A stretch of DNA of 64,000 nt, from contig NZ_JAAIMM010000011.1 of the NCBI RefSeq assembly GCF_013300725.1, positions 38,651 through 102,650 on the forward strand, read 5' to 3'. Each line of letters starts with the position of its first letter. Position 1 is the first letter of the stretch. Below, piece after piece: positions 55,762 through 63,836 of the stretch. Below the pieces are notes generated by a model that was given only the letters and a program-made list of their open reading frames with translations, made no database searches and was not told the DNA's origin. Source of the DNA: Allocoprococcus comes (GTDB taxonomy: Bacteria > Bacillota > Clostridia > Lachnospirales > Lachnospiraceae). The position numbers were made by a program, and so were the translations under genes.

Positions 55762-55855
55762 ACTATCGCTTAACCTCTCATCTATCCCTGACTTATTCCT
55801 ATCAGTATACCGCACTTTTTGAAAAATAGCCACCTAAGTTTTCCTCTGCCAGAGA

Positions 55856-55884
55856 TTGAAAATTCTTTCCCCATCTGCTACAAT
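55856..55884 (+). promoter_or_regulatory. Promoter of yqeY
   Basis: TTGAAA (55856-55861), 17 bases, TACAAT (55879-55884), 44 bases before the start codon. Confidence 0.65.
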
Positions 55885-55928
55885 AAAGTGCAGACAGGCA
55901 TTTTGCCTCAAGTTTGGAGGAATATACA

Positions 55929-56375
55929 ATGAGTAAAATTGATGAAGTAAGAAGCGCTATGGTCGCAGCCATGAAAGCAAAAGATAAGGACACAAAAGAG
56001 ACATTATCCGCTCTTCTTGCAGCCCTTAAGAACAAAGCCATCGACAAACGTGCCGATCTTACCGAAGAAGAAGAAGTTCAGGTTATCTTAAAAGAGATCA
56101 AACAGACAAAAGAAACTCTGGAGATGACTCCTGCTGATCGTACAGACATCATTGAAGAATGTGAGAAACGTATCGCTGTTCTTGAACAGTATGCTCCGAA
56201 GATGATGGACGAAGCTGAGATCAAAGAAGTAATCGCAGGTGTCCTTTCCGGTCTTGGAATTGATGCTCCGACACCAAAGGATAAAGGACGTATCATGAAA
56301 GAACTGATGCCGAAAGTAAAAGGAAAAGCTGACGGAAAGCTTGTGAATGATATTCTCACAGGACTGATGGCTTAA
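55929..56375 (+). CDS. yqeY: GatB/YqeY domain-containing protein
   Basis: A 148-residue helical protein homologous to the C-terminal tRNA-interacting domain of GatB, the amidotransferase subunit. Family features: EEEEVQVILKEIKQTKETLEM (starting about 47), the LEQYAPKMMDEAEI segment (about 85-98) and KDKGRIMKELMPKVKGKADGK (about 117-137). The ATG at 55929 has GGAGG 8 bases upstream. Its role may relate to tRNA binding; not established. Confidence 0.93.
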   Translation: MSKIDEVRSAMVAAMKAKDKDTKETLSALLAALKNKAIDKRADLTEEEEVQVILKEIKQTKETLEMTPADRTDIIEECEKRIAVLEQYAPKMMDEAEIKEVIAGVLSGLGIDAPTPKDKGRIMKELMPKVKGKADGKLVNDILTGLMA

Positions 56376-56390
56376 TAGCAGATATTATGA

Positions 56391-56419
56391 ATGCAGGGTT
56401 CCGGACTGGTTCCCTGCAT
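56391..56419. terminator. Bidirectional terminator between yqeY and the toxin gene
   Basis: ATGCAGGG (56391-56398) pairs with CCCTGCAT (56412-56419), followed by TTTATAT on the plus strand. It lies directly next to the stop codon of the convergent toxin gene. Confidence 0.75.
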
Positions 56420-56716
56420 TTATATATAGTCGAATATACTCTGTATTGCGTCTGTCACGTTAATCACATCTGCTATTTTTACACGATCTATTTTTTTATA
56501 TCCCCTGACTCTCAAATCTAACATTTTCATCTGCTCACATAGGATATAACCTTTTTGATCTTCCGTCTCAACATAAATATGAAGTGGGCTTTGTTCACTT
56601 TCGCTTGCCATTGGACACCCAATTATTTCTCCCGACTGATTAAAAAAATTTTTACTCGCCACAAATACAGGAGCTTTAATTTTTTCTATCTTTAAAATAT
56701 CCCCTTGCTGTATCAC
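56420..56716 (-). CDS. MazF/PemK-like toxin
   Basis: A 98-residue protein with the PemK/MazF fold pattern: QQGDILKIEKIKAPVFVASKN at the start, a strand ending SGEIIGCPMAS, and HIYVETEDQKGYILCEQMKMLDLRVRGYK (about 45-73), where CEQMKMLDLR is the usual family segment. These toxins are sequence-specific endoribonucleases. It lies 6 bases after the antitoxin gene. It lacks the common Arg/Pro-rich loop of MazF, so cleavage activity should be tested. Confidence 0.85.
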   Translation of the reverse strand: MIQQGDILKIEKIKAPVFVASKNFFNQSGEIIGCPMASESEQSPLHIYVETEDQKGYILCEQMKMLDLRVRGYKKIDRVKIADVINVTDAIQSIFDYI

Positions 56717-56722
56717 TACCTT

Positions 56723-56965
56723 TTACCATACCTCTCTTCCTTTAGGTTTATCCCAGTCATACTCTCCATCAAGGTTTAATTTACCTCCAAATTTTTCAGC
56801 TCTTTCTTCCAGTGTCTGATGTCTGAATGTCTTAACAAGCATAATCATACCATCTGATACTTTCACTTCCAGCATATCATTTATTTCTACATTCGCTGCC
56901 TGTAAAATATCTTTTGAAAGCCTGATTCCCTGACTATTCCCCCATGCTTTTACCTGTGTCTTCAT
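56723..56965 (-). CDS. AbrB/MazE-like antitoxin
   Basis: An 80-residue antitoxin. The N-terminal swapped-hairpin DNA-binding domain reads VKAWGNSQGIRLSKDIL (about 5-21), the MazE signature; the C-terminal part, with FRHQTLEERAEKFGG and EYDWDKPKGREVW, is the flexible toxin-binding arm. The ATG at 56965 has GGAGGTGAAT upstream. A perfect 29-base palindrome 16 bases upstream is its likely own operator. Confidence 0.9.
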   Translation of the reverse strand: MKTQVKAWGNSQGIRLSKDILQAANVEINDMLEVKVSDGMIMLVKTFRHQTLEERAEKFGGKLNLDGEYDWDKPKGREVW

Positions 56966-56980
56966 ATAATTCACCTCCAA

Positions 56981-57009
56981 GAAATGTATATACTAAGTAT
57001 ATACATTTC
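56981..57009. promoter_or_regulatory. 29-base palindromic operator of the toxin-antitoxin pair
   Basis: Fourteen-base arms (56981-56994 and 56996-57009) are perfect inverted repeats around one central base; each arm contains GTATATAC. It overlaps the promoter region of the antitoxin gene, a typical autoregulatory site for MazE-type antitoxins, and also lies within 120 bases of the divergent DUF4317 start. Confidence 0.85.
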
Positions 57010-57124
57010 TAAAAAAATAATCAAATATTTTTTCTCCCGACCACACTCTTCCTCAAAATATGTTATAATTCATAAGCATCAGTTTTTTACTGAACCACAA
57101 CAATTAAAAGGGGATTTACTTAAT

Positions 57125-58339
57125 ATGAATAAAAAAGAAGTCACTGAAATCAAAAAACAGTTCACCCCATCCAACTGTGCGATCACCCGTATCTGCGGAT
57201 GCTATGTAGATGGTGAAAAAGAGAAAAAAATGGAAATGAAGGATGCTTTCCTTTCTCTCCCGGAAGAGGAAATGTTCAAATATTTTGACATTTTCAGAAA
57301 ATCCTTATCCGGTACGATTGGGAAAAATCTTCTGAATATGGAATTTCCTCTGGAAACCGAATCAGAAGGTGGTACACAGGAATTTCTTCTCAAATTAAGA
57401 AACAGCCGGCTTACTGACGACGCTCTTCTGGAAGAATTCTATAATCGTGTCATCGATTCCTATGATTATGCCGAAAACTATCTGATCCTGCTCGTCCATG
57501 CTGCCTACGATATTCCTGGAAAATCAACGGACGGAAGTGAAATGTTCGATGCATCCGATGAAGTCTATGATTACATCATGTGTACCTTCTGTCCGGTCAA
57601 GCTTTCCAAGCCAGGACTCAGTTATCATGCAGAAGAGAACAGCTTCCATGAGCGTATCCGTGACTGGATCGTAGAGATGCCGGATGCCGGTTTCCTCTTC
57701 CCTGCTTTTAATGACCGCAGCACCGATATTCACAATCTGCTTTATTATTCAAAAAATGCAGAGAATCTCGGAAACGGTCTGACCGATCTGCTTCTTGGAT
57801 GTGTTCCGCCACTCACCGCCGGAGATCAGAAAGAAACTTTCCGTACACTGATCGAAGAAACGCTCGGTGATGACTGCGACTACGATACCGTCAAAAACAT
57901 CCATGAAAATTTAAATGAAATGATCGAACAGAATTCTGAAAATCCGGAGCCACTCGCCCTCGACAAAGCAGAAGTCAAATATCTTCTTGCAAAAAGTGGT
58001 GTCGAAGAAGAAAAACTGGAAACCTTTGATGAGCAGTATGACTCCGCTGCCGGAGAGCATGGTACACTCCTTGCTTCCAATATCGCAAGCCTTAAAAAAT
58101 TCGAGATCAAAACTCCGGATATCACCATTCAGGTAAACCCGGAATGTGCTGATCTTGTAGAAACACGTATTATCGATGGTCAGAAATGCCTGGTCATTGT
58201 CGTTGACGACCGCGTTGAGATCAACGGAATTAGTGCAAAAACCGCAGTATCCAACGGACTTCCAAAGTCTTCCATCCCTGATGCATCTGATGAATCCGAA
58301 AGAGATACATCTGAAAATGAAATGAATGTTCCATTCTAA
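57125..58339 (+). CDS. DUF4317 domain-containing protein
   Basis: A 404-residue soluble acidic protein of a family confined largely to Lachnospiraceae and relatives. The conserved start MNKKEVTEIKKQFTPSNC and following ITRICGCYVDGEKEK (to about 36) identify it. No catalytic motif or TM segment is seen; the C-terminal 50 residues are disordered and acidic. The ATG at 57125 is preceded by AAAGGGGATT; the longer frame to 56984 would run over the TA operator. Function unknown. Confidence 0.9.
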   Translation: MNKKEVTEIKKQFTPSNCAITRICGCYVDGEKEKKMEMKDAFLSLPEEEMFKYFDIFRKSLSGTIGKNLLNMEFPLETESEGGTQEFLLKLRNSRLTDDALLEEFYNRVIDSYDYAENYLILLVHAAYDIPGKSTDGSEMFDASDEVYDYIMCTFCPVKLSKPGLSYHAEENSFHERIRDWIVEMPDAGFLFPAFNDRSTDIHNLLYYSKNAENLGNGLTDLLLGCVPPLTAGDQKETFRTLIEETLGDDCDYDTVKNIHENLNEMIEQNSENPEPLALDKAEVKYLLAKSGVEEEKLETFDEQYDSAAGEHGTLLASNIASLKKFEIKTPDITIQVNPECADLVETRIIDGQKCLVIVVDDRVEINGISAKTAVSNGLPKSSIPDASDESERDTSENEMNVPF

Positions 58340-58353
58340 ATAACTTACATATT

Positions 58354-58397
58354 ATTACGAAAGACATTTTTATTGAATGTCTTTCGTAATATTTTCT
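58354..58397 (+). terminator. Terminator after the DUF4317 gene
   Basis: Perfect 15-bp stem (58354-58368 with 58376-58390), 7-base loop, then ATTTTC. Confidence 0.9.
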
Positions 58398-58419
58398 TAT
58401 TTCTTTTCAGCTTTACAAT

Positions 58420-58469
58420 GTATACGAAAAATGCAGATAATCCTATCGACTACCTGCATTTTCCTATAC
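58420..58469 (-). terminator. Probable terminator after the M50 protease gene
   Basis: On the minus strand CTGCATTTTT-type arm (58436-58427) pairs with AAAATGCAG (58462-58454); outer GTATA/TATAC arms add five pairs. T-rich on the minus side. Confidence 0.6.
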
Positions 58470-58521
58470 GCAATTTTCTATTTTCACTTACACCGTTTCC
58501 CGGCTCTTTTTCACCTTTCTC

Positions 58522-59220
58522 TTAGATCACAGTTCCTCCACCGGTCGCCACAACTCCAATTCTCAGAATTGCCTTCACAAAACTCCACATTCCATTGATT
58601 ACTGCAGAATTCAGCAGACTGATCGGCACATCCAGAATTCCTGTTCCAAGTAACAGAAGCAGGATCCACATACTATACGGCCGGATCTTCCAGTAAAACT
58701 CTGCTACCCTCGGAAAGATCTCAGCAAGAATATTCGATCCGTCAAGGGGCGGAATCGGAATCAGATTGAATACACCAAGTCCAATATTCAGCACTGCTCC
58801 ATAATAAGTAAGCACATAAAGATAATTCAGAATTAACCCACTCGATCCGTACTTATACAAAAGCCCGTGCAGAATCATACAGACAAACGCAAGCAGGAAA
58901 TTCATGACTACTCCCGCTGCTGCCACGAGAATCGTATCTCTTTTTTTATTCTTATAATTCCTGGTGTTGATCCTTACCGGCTTCGCCCATCCCACATGAA
59001 ATACAAGCAGACAAAGGGTTCCCCACACATCCAGATGCTTAAATGGATTCAGTGTCAGTCTTCCGTCATATTTTGGTGTCATATCCCCAAGTTTATATGA
59101 CACATATCCATGTGCAAATTCATGCAGCGAAACTGCAAGCAATGTAGCAGGCGCAACGTAGATCAGAGTCTGGAAAAACTGATACATTGCCCTGGCAAGT
59201 CCTATATTCTGAAACAGCAT
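58522..59220 (-). CDS. Site-2 protease family protein (peptidase M50)
   Basis: A 232-residue membrane zinc protease. The zinc motif HEFAH is at 33-37 inside a TM helix, and the third ligand motif NLIPIPPLDGSN lies near 155-166. Five or six TM helices. This short form, without PDZ domain, is the common housekeeping S2P-like protein of Firmicutes, different from RseP/SpoIVFB. The ATG at 59220 follows GGAGG by 5 bases. Substrate unknown. Confidence 0.92.
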   Translation of the reverse strand: MLFQNIGLARAMYQFFQTLIYVAPATLLAVSLHEFAHGYVSYKLGDMTPKYDGRLTLNPFKHLDVWGTLCLLVFHVGWAKPVRINTRNYKNKKRDTILVAAAGVVMNFLLAFVCMILHGLLYKYGSSGLILNYLYVLTYYGAVLNIGLGVFNLIPIPPLDGSNILAEIFPRVAEFYWKIRPYSMWILLLLLGTGILDVPISLLNSAVINGMWSFVKAILRIGVVATGGGTVI

Positions 59221-59315
59221 AACATCCTCCAAATTTTCTTAATAACGTCCATTATAATCCCATGCGAAATTGGATTCAAGAAAAATTATGTAAATTTTTT
59301 CTAAAGATTATACAG

Positions 59316-59352
59316 AAAAAGTCATTATCCCATCCATAGATAATGACTTTTT
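59316..59352 (-). terminator. Terminator after the TVP38 pair
   Basis: Near-perfect stem: AAAAAGTCATTATC (59316-59329) with GATAATGACTTTTT (59339-59352), usable on both strands; it follows the minus-strand gene ending at 59361. Confidence 0.88.
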
Positions 59353-59360
59353 TATACCAT

Positions 59361-60065
59361 TTATTTTGCTTTTTTATTCTGTCTGTCCATGTAGATCTTT
59401 CTCCCCATAAAAATCAGTGCCGACAGAGCAAACAGGATCAGTAGTCCTGTCACCAGAAGCTTCGCTCCTCCTGTCAGCATTCCTCCAACATAAGAATATA
59501 CAATCGTTGCCGGAAGCTGTCCTACACCAGTTGCCACAAAAAAAGATATAAACGACATCGAAGTAAGTCCTGCTGCATAACTTACAATATCAAACGAAAC
59601 AAACGGAAGCAAACGACAGATCAGAACTGTATTCTTTCCATATTTTTCAAAAAATGTATCTATCTGCTGCATTCCAGCTTTACTCGTAAGCTTTTCTGCC
59701 ACATCACGTCCAAGTATTCTTGCAATGAAAAAGCATACCGCTGCTCCTGCCATCGCACTGCTCCATGACAGAATAGCTCCCTGCCACCATCCAAAAAGAT
59801 TCGCATTTGCAAATGTAATCAGAAATGCCGGAAGTGGCGCTGCAATCGACTGAAAAATCATAAGCAAAAATGAAATCAATGCCGCATATGCCCCATAAGA
59901 TGCTACAAAGTCTCTGACCACTGTAAAGTCTCCATTAGCAAACATCTTAAATACCTGATTCATCACATGTTTTACGGACGGAAATACATAATAACTTCCG
60001 ATTGACACAATAATCAAAATGATCACTACTATTTTCCCCACCCAATTATTTTTCTTTTTTTCCAT
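59361..60065 (-). CDS. TVP38/TMEM64 (DedA-superfamily) membrane protein
   Basis: A 234-residue integral membrane protein with about five helices and the VTT motif region: FANANLFGWWQGAILSWSSAMAGAAVCFFIARILGRDVAEK (positions about 83-123) and RLLPFVSFDIVSYAAGLTSM (about 150-169). The superfamily is implicated in lipid flipping. It follows a related gene (60078-60764) by 12 bases; the tandem pair looks like an old duplication. Confidence 0.9.
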   Translation of the reverse strand: MEKKKNNWVGKIVVIILIIVSIGSYYVFPSVKHVMNQVFKMFANGDFTVVRDFVASYGAYAALISFLLMIFQSIAAPLPAFLITFANANLFGWWQGAILSWSSAMAGAAVCFFIARILGRDVAEKLTSKAGMQQIDTFFEKYGKNTVLICRLLPFVSFDIVSYAAGLTSMSFISFFVATGVGQLPATIVYSYVGGMLTGGAKLLVTGLLILFALSALIFMGRKIYMDRQNKKAK

Positions 60066-60077
60066 ACTTTTTACTCC

Positions 60078-60764
60078 TTATTCCTTATTTTCTTCCAGAT
60101 CATCTTTCAGGTAACGCTTTTTCAGGATCGTCCCGATTATCGTGACTACAACTGCCAGCACTACTGCTGTTCCAATATAAAACAACCTATTCTCCTTATC
60201 CGCAAGGCCTGCTGTACCAACCGTATACATCGCTGTACCAGGTAGCATAAATATCAACGAACCAATTGCATACGTACTAAAACGGATATCTGTAATACCA
60301 TACGCAAAATTCTGCAGATTAAATGGAAATATCGGAACCAGACGTGTAATCATAAGAACAAATAATTCATTACAGCCAGTATCGTCAAACAACCATTTTT
60401 TCAAGATACGGTTCTTTGCAACCACTGGTCCAATACTGTCTTTCAAGAAAAAACGTCCTGCAATAAATGCAAGAACCGCCCCGATCGTTGTTGACAGAGA
60501 ACAACAAATCGTACCGATTACTGGTCCAAAGAGAAGTCCTGCCAGTATCGCAAACGTCACTCCCGGAAGCGCAAGCACCACACACCCAACAACTGTCAAT
60601 ACCATATACAATAGAATTGCCAGAGGAAGATTATTCTGCACTATCCGCTTCATAAATTCAAGATTTTCTGAAGTACTTATGTAAGAAGACCAGCCAAAAA
60701 TATGATTCAGGATCACAATCAAAAGGATGATTCCCCCAAACATCCATAGCTTCTTGTTTTTCAT
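60078..60764 (-). CDS. TVP38/TMEM64 membrane protein, tandem paralogue
   Basis: A 228-residue VTT-domain protein: ALPGVTFAILAGLLFGPVIGTICCSLSTTIGAVLAFIAGRFFLKD (about 64-108) and TRLVPIFPFNLQNFAYGITDIRF (about 140-162), both family landmarks. The ATG at 60764 with AAAAGGAAAAAG upstream is chosen over a GTG at 60812. Similar to the gene downstream but more distant in the N-terminal half. Probably one operon of two; may act together in phospholipid scrambling. Confidence 0.9.
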   Translation of the reverse strand: MKNKKLWMFGGIILLIVILNHIFGWSSYISTSENLEFMKRIVQNNLPLAILLYMVLTVVGCVVLALPGVTFAILAGLLFGPVIGTICCSLSTTIGAVLAFIAGRFFLKDSIGPVVAKNRILKKWLFDDTGCNELFVLMITRLVPIFPFNLQNFAYGITDIRFSTYAIGSLIFMLPGTAMYTVGTAGLADKENRLFYIGTAVVLAVVVTIIGTILKKRYLKDDLEENKE

Positions 60765-60879
60765 CTCTTTTTCCTTTTCCCCTTTTTGAATTTTGCTATC
60801 TAATGTTATCACATTTTCCCTTCTATCACAAATACATTTATACTATAATTGTATATTCTTATCGTGTTTTTCTATAACA

Positions 60880-60902
60880 AAAAGCAGCCCTTGACGGACT
60901 GC
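60880..60902 (-). terminator. Terminator of rpiB
   Basis: Minus-strand GCAGTCC (60902-60896) pairs with GGGCTGC (60890-60884; one G-U), followed by a five-base T run. Confidence 0.8.
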
Positions 60903-60928
60903 CCTTTACGCTTTCTGAATAACTCAGA

Positions 60929-61369
60929 TTATTTACCTTCTTTTTCGTATTCTGTAATTCTTGCTACCTTCGGCATAGAACGGGATTCCGGATCGAAAGT
61001 TACGCTTAAGTACTCTTTTACGAGGCATTTTGCGAGCTCAATTCCTGTAACCTGTGCGCCAAGTGTGATAATGTTGGCATTGTTACTGAGCTGTGCCCTC
61101 TGAGCCTGATATACATTGTTAACCAGTGCTGCATAAGCTCCCGGAACTTTGTTGGCAGCAATGCTTACACCGATACCTGTTCCGCAGATCAGGATTCCTC
61201 TGTCACATTCTCCTGCTGCAACACTTGTTGCAAGACGAATTGCAGTGTTTGCATAAATCGGATCATCACTTCCGAAATCAACAACTTCATGTCCCATTTC
61301 TTCTACAAACGGGGTGAGAATTTTTTTGTACTCTGTTGCGTTAGGATCACAACCAATTGCAATTTTCAT
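60929..61369 (-). CDS. rpiB: Ribose 5-phosphate isomerase B
   Basis: Interconverts ribose 5-phosphate and ribulose 5-phosphate; RpiB/LacAB family. MKIAIGCDPNATEYKK at the N-terminus, DFGSDDP (about 36), CDRGILICGTGIGVSIAANK (about 62-81, with the active-site Cys and anion hole) and LSNNANIITLGAQVTG (about 98-113). The ATG at 61369 has GGAGGACAAG upstream; 146 residues, the family norm. Confidence 0.95.
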   Translation of the reverse strand: MKIAIGCDPNATEYKKILTPFVEEMGHEVVDFGSDDPIYANTAIRLATSVAAGECDRGILICGTGIGVSIAANKVPGAYAALVNNVYQAQRAQLSNNANIITLGAQVTGIELAKCLVKEYLSVTFDPESRSMPKVARITEYEKEGK

Positions 61370-61479
61370 TTTCTTGTCCTCCATTTTGGTATAATAATGT
61401 ATTTCGATACTGGTATTATTATACAAAATTTTCTTTTATTATGGAACCCCTTTTTTCATTTTTTCTTTTTTATTTTCGA

Positions 61480-62268
61480 TTATTCTTTTGTTTTGTTTTC
61501 GTTTTCTTTCGTTTTCGCCGGTTTTCTGTTTATCTGCAACTGCAGGTTCACACCAAACGGATTGACTGCAACACCAAATGCTTCCGGTGAAAGAATTTCC
61601 GGAATCTTACTTCCTTCTACAACAGCGGTTTTCAATGCCACACCCTTGTTCAGGTTCTGGAATTTCTTAACTTCCTGCACATCCGTAAAGATTGGCTGAT
61701 ACACTTTCCCATCTTTCTGTTTCAGAATCGGAATTCCTTTGTCCTCCTGAACAGTCACAATATAACGCCCCTCCTGATAATGGGCAAGCATTTCTTCGTT
61801 CAGTTCTTTTAACTCATCCGTCATCTCCGGTTTATCCGGCTTTCTCATCTGTTGCATAAAATACGCTGCAGTCAGCACCAGTTCCGGATTCTCTACACGT
61901 ATTTTCCCTTCCGGAAGTTCTTCATCCTTCGGTCTCGTGATCAATTCGTCAAGCTGCACAGCAATCTGTCCGTCCAACCCTTTGTCCACCAGAATACAGT
62001 TGACTCCCATCGGAAACAGCCCGGTAAAAAATGACAGGCGGGAATTTTCATCCACCTTGACAAGCTGCATTGGATTTCCTTCCTTCTGAAGCTTCATAGC
62101 CTCTTCTTTCGCTTCCTCTTCTGTGTAGTAAAGAAGGATCTCGTCATCAAATGTCTCCGAGTCGCAGACCACATATGGCATTCTTGTACAGGATGACATC
62201 AATACATAAATTGCCTCTGCAGTACGCAGTTTATTTAAAGTTTCGATTTTCTGATTTGTATTACTCAT
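61480..62268 (-). CDS. SseB family protein
   Basis: A 262-residue soluble protein with an N-terminal SseB domain (about 10-120: AEAIYVLMSSCTRMPYVVCD and LLYYTEEEAKEEAMK) and a C-terminal SseB_C-like region (about 155-250, with QPIFTDVQEVKKFQ). The domain's function is unclear despite its name from E. coli. The tail is Lys/Glu/Asn-rich and AT-rich in codons. The ATG at 62268 has AAAGGGAT upstream. A near-consensus promoter lies at 62307-62335. Confidence 0.88.
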   Translation of the reverse strand: MSNTNQKIETLNKLRTAEAIYVLMSSCTRMPYVVCDSETFDDEILLYYTEEEAKEEAMKLQKEGNPMQLVKVDENSRLSFFTGLFPMGVNCILVDKGLDGQIAVQLDELITRPKDEELPEGKIRVENPELVLTAAYFMQQMRKPDKPEMTDELKELNEEMLAHYQEGRYIVTVQEDKGIPILKQKDGKVYQPIFTDVQEVKKFQNLNKGVALKTAVVEGSKIPEILSPEAFGVAVNPFGVNLQLQINRKPAKTKENENKTKE

Positions 62269-62306
62269 TCTAGTATATCCCTTTCCTCTTTCTCCATATA
62301 ACAAGA

Positions 62307-62335
62307 ATTATACCCGTCTGTCCGAAAGAAGTCAA
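62307..62335 (-). promoter_or_regulatory. Promoter of the SseB-like gene
   Basis: Minus-strand TTGACT (62335-62330), 17 bases, TATAAT (62312-62307): one base from consensus. Confidence 0.85.
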
Positions 62336-62355
62336 TTTATACTCCATTATTCCAC

Positions 62356-62384
62356 TTGATTATCTTCGTATTTTCCTATATCAT
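62356..62384 (+). promoter_or_regulatory. Promoter of the MATE transporter gene
   Basis: TTGATT (62356-62361), 17 bases, TATCAT (62379-62384), 63 bases before the start codon. Confidence 0.6.
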
Positions 62385-62447
62385 ATGTGTTTAGGGGCTT
62401 TTTTACAGTGTTTTTACTCTTTTATCAGAGCAGAAAGGAATGAGAAA

Positions 62448-63836
62448 ATGAATCAGGAAAATACATCTGCACCTGCAGAAAATAAAATGGGTACCATGCC
62501 CATCGGAAAACTATTATTTAATATGTCTCTGCCTATGATGATTTCTATGCTGGTACAGGCTTTGTACAACATCGTAGACAGTATTTTTGTCGCCAAATTA
62601 TCGGAAAATGCACTGACCGCCGTTTCACTTGCTTTTCCACTCCAGACACTGCTTATTGCAGTTGGAACCGGAACCGGTGTCGGCATGAATGCACTCCTTT
62701 CCAAATCACTTGGAGAGAAAAATTTTAAAAAAGCAAATGCAACTGCAAGCAACGCTGCCGTTTTGTATTTTTTCAGCTATCTCGTATTTTTCATTCTTGG
62801 CTTTACGATCGTCCGTCCTTTTTACGCAAGTCAGATCGGAAATGCTGACCAGGAGATCATGGAACTCGGAATCGAGTACTTAAGTACCGTCATGATTTTC
62901 TCTTTCGGGCTGCTTGCACAGGTCTTCTTTGAACGTCTGCTTACTTCAACCGGAAGAACCATCTTCAGTATGACTTCCCAGCTGACAGGGGCGATCACCA
63001 ACATCATTCTTGATCCAATCCTGATCTTCGGACTTCTCGGAGCTCCGAAAATGGGTGTGACCGGAGCTGCTGTTGCAACCGTGATCGGACAATGCGTTGC
63101 CGCACTTGTCGCCGGATTTTGTAACCACCGGTACAATCATGATGTGAAACTGAAGTTTCATGGATTCAGACTTGATTTCCATATTATCGGCACCATTTAT
63201 GCAGTTGGAATTCCAACGATTATTATGCAGTCCATCGGATCGGTTATGACTTACTGCATGAACCGCATCCTGATCGAGTTTTCATCAACCGCAACTGCTG
63301 TATTCGGCGTTTACTTTAAGCTACAGAGTTTCTTCTTCATGCCGGTATTCGGTCTCAACAATGGGATTACCCCGATCATTGCCTACAATTATGGTGCCGG
63401 TCAGAGAAAACGTATGCTCAAGACGATCAAGCTCAGTATGCTGGTCGCCTTCTGCCTTACCTTTATCGGTTTTCTCTGCTTTGAAGGAATCCCACAGATA
63501 CTTTTGAGTCTGTTCAATGCATCGGACGAGATGCTCACCATCGGAGTTCCTGCCCTGCGGATCATCGGAATCCACTATCTGATCGCATGGTTCTGTATTG
63601 TATCAGGAACCGTATTCCAGGCTCTTGGAAAAGCATTTTTCAGTATGATCGTCTCCATTATGCGTCAGTTATTTGTACTGATCCCTGCCGCGTATATCCT
63701 TGCAAAGCTTGGCGGTCTTCATGTAGTGTGGTGGTCCTTCCCGATTGCGGAGGTTATTTCACTTATGGTATCCTCCTTCTTCCTGGTACGGATCAACCGG
63801 ACGATCATTTCCAGGGTTCCGGAGGGAAAGCTTTAG
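62448..63836 (+). CDS. MATE family efflux transporter
   Basis: A 462-residue, 12-helix antiporter of the NorM/DinF-MepA branch that exports organic cations or other small molecules using Na+ or H+. Typical motifs: GKLLFNMSLPMMISMLVQALYNIVDSIFVA (start about 18-48), GTGTGVGMNALLSKSLGEKN (about 72-91) and GLNNGITPIIAYNYGAGQRKRM (about 300-321). Full length. Transcribed divergently from the SseB-like gene. Substrate unknown. Confidence 0.94.
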   Translation: MNQENTSAPAENKMGTMPIGKLLFNMSLPMMISMLVQALYNIVDSIFVAKLSENALTAVSLAFPLQTLLIAVGTGTGVGMNALLSKSLGEKNFKKANATASNAAVLYFFSYLVFFILGFTIVRPFYASQIGNADQEIMELGIEYLSTVMIFSFGLLAQVFFERLLTSTGRTIFSMTSQLTGAITNIILDPILIFGLLGAPKMGVTGAAVATVIGQCVAALVAGFCNHRYNHDVKLKFHGFRLDFHIIGTIYAVGIPTIIMQSIGSVMTYCMNRILIEFSSTATAVFGVYFKLQSFFFMPVFGLNNGITPIIAYNYGAGQRKRMLKTIKLSMLVAFCLTFIGFLCFEGIPQILLSLFNASDEMLTIGVPALRIIGIHYLIAWFCIVSGTVFQALGKAFFSMIVSIMRQLFVLIPAAYILAKLGGLHVVWWSFPIAEVISLMVSSFFLVRINRTIISRVPEGKL

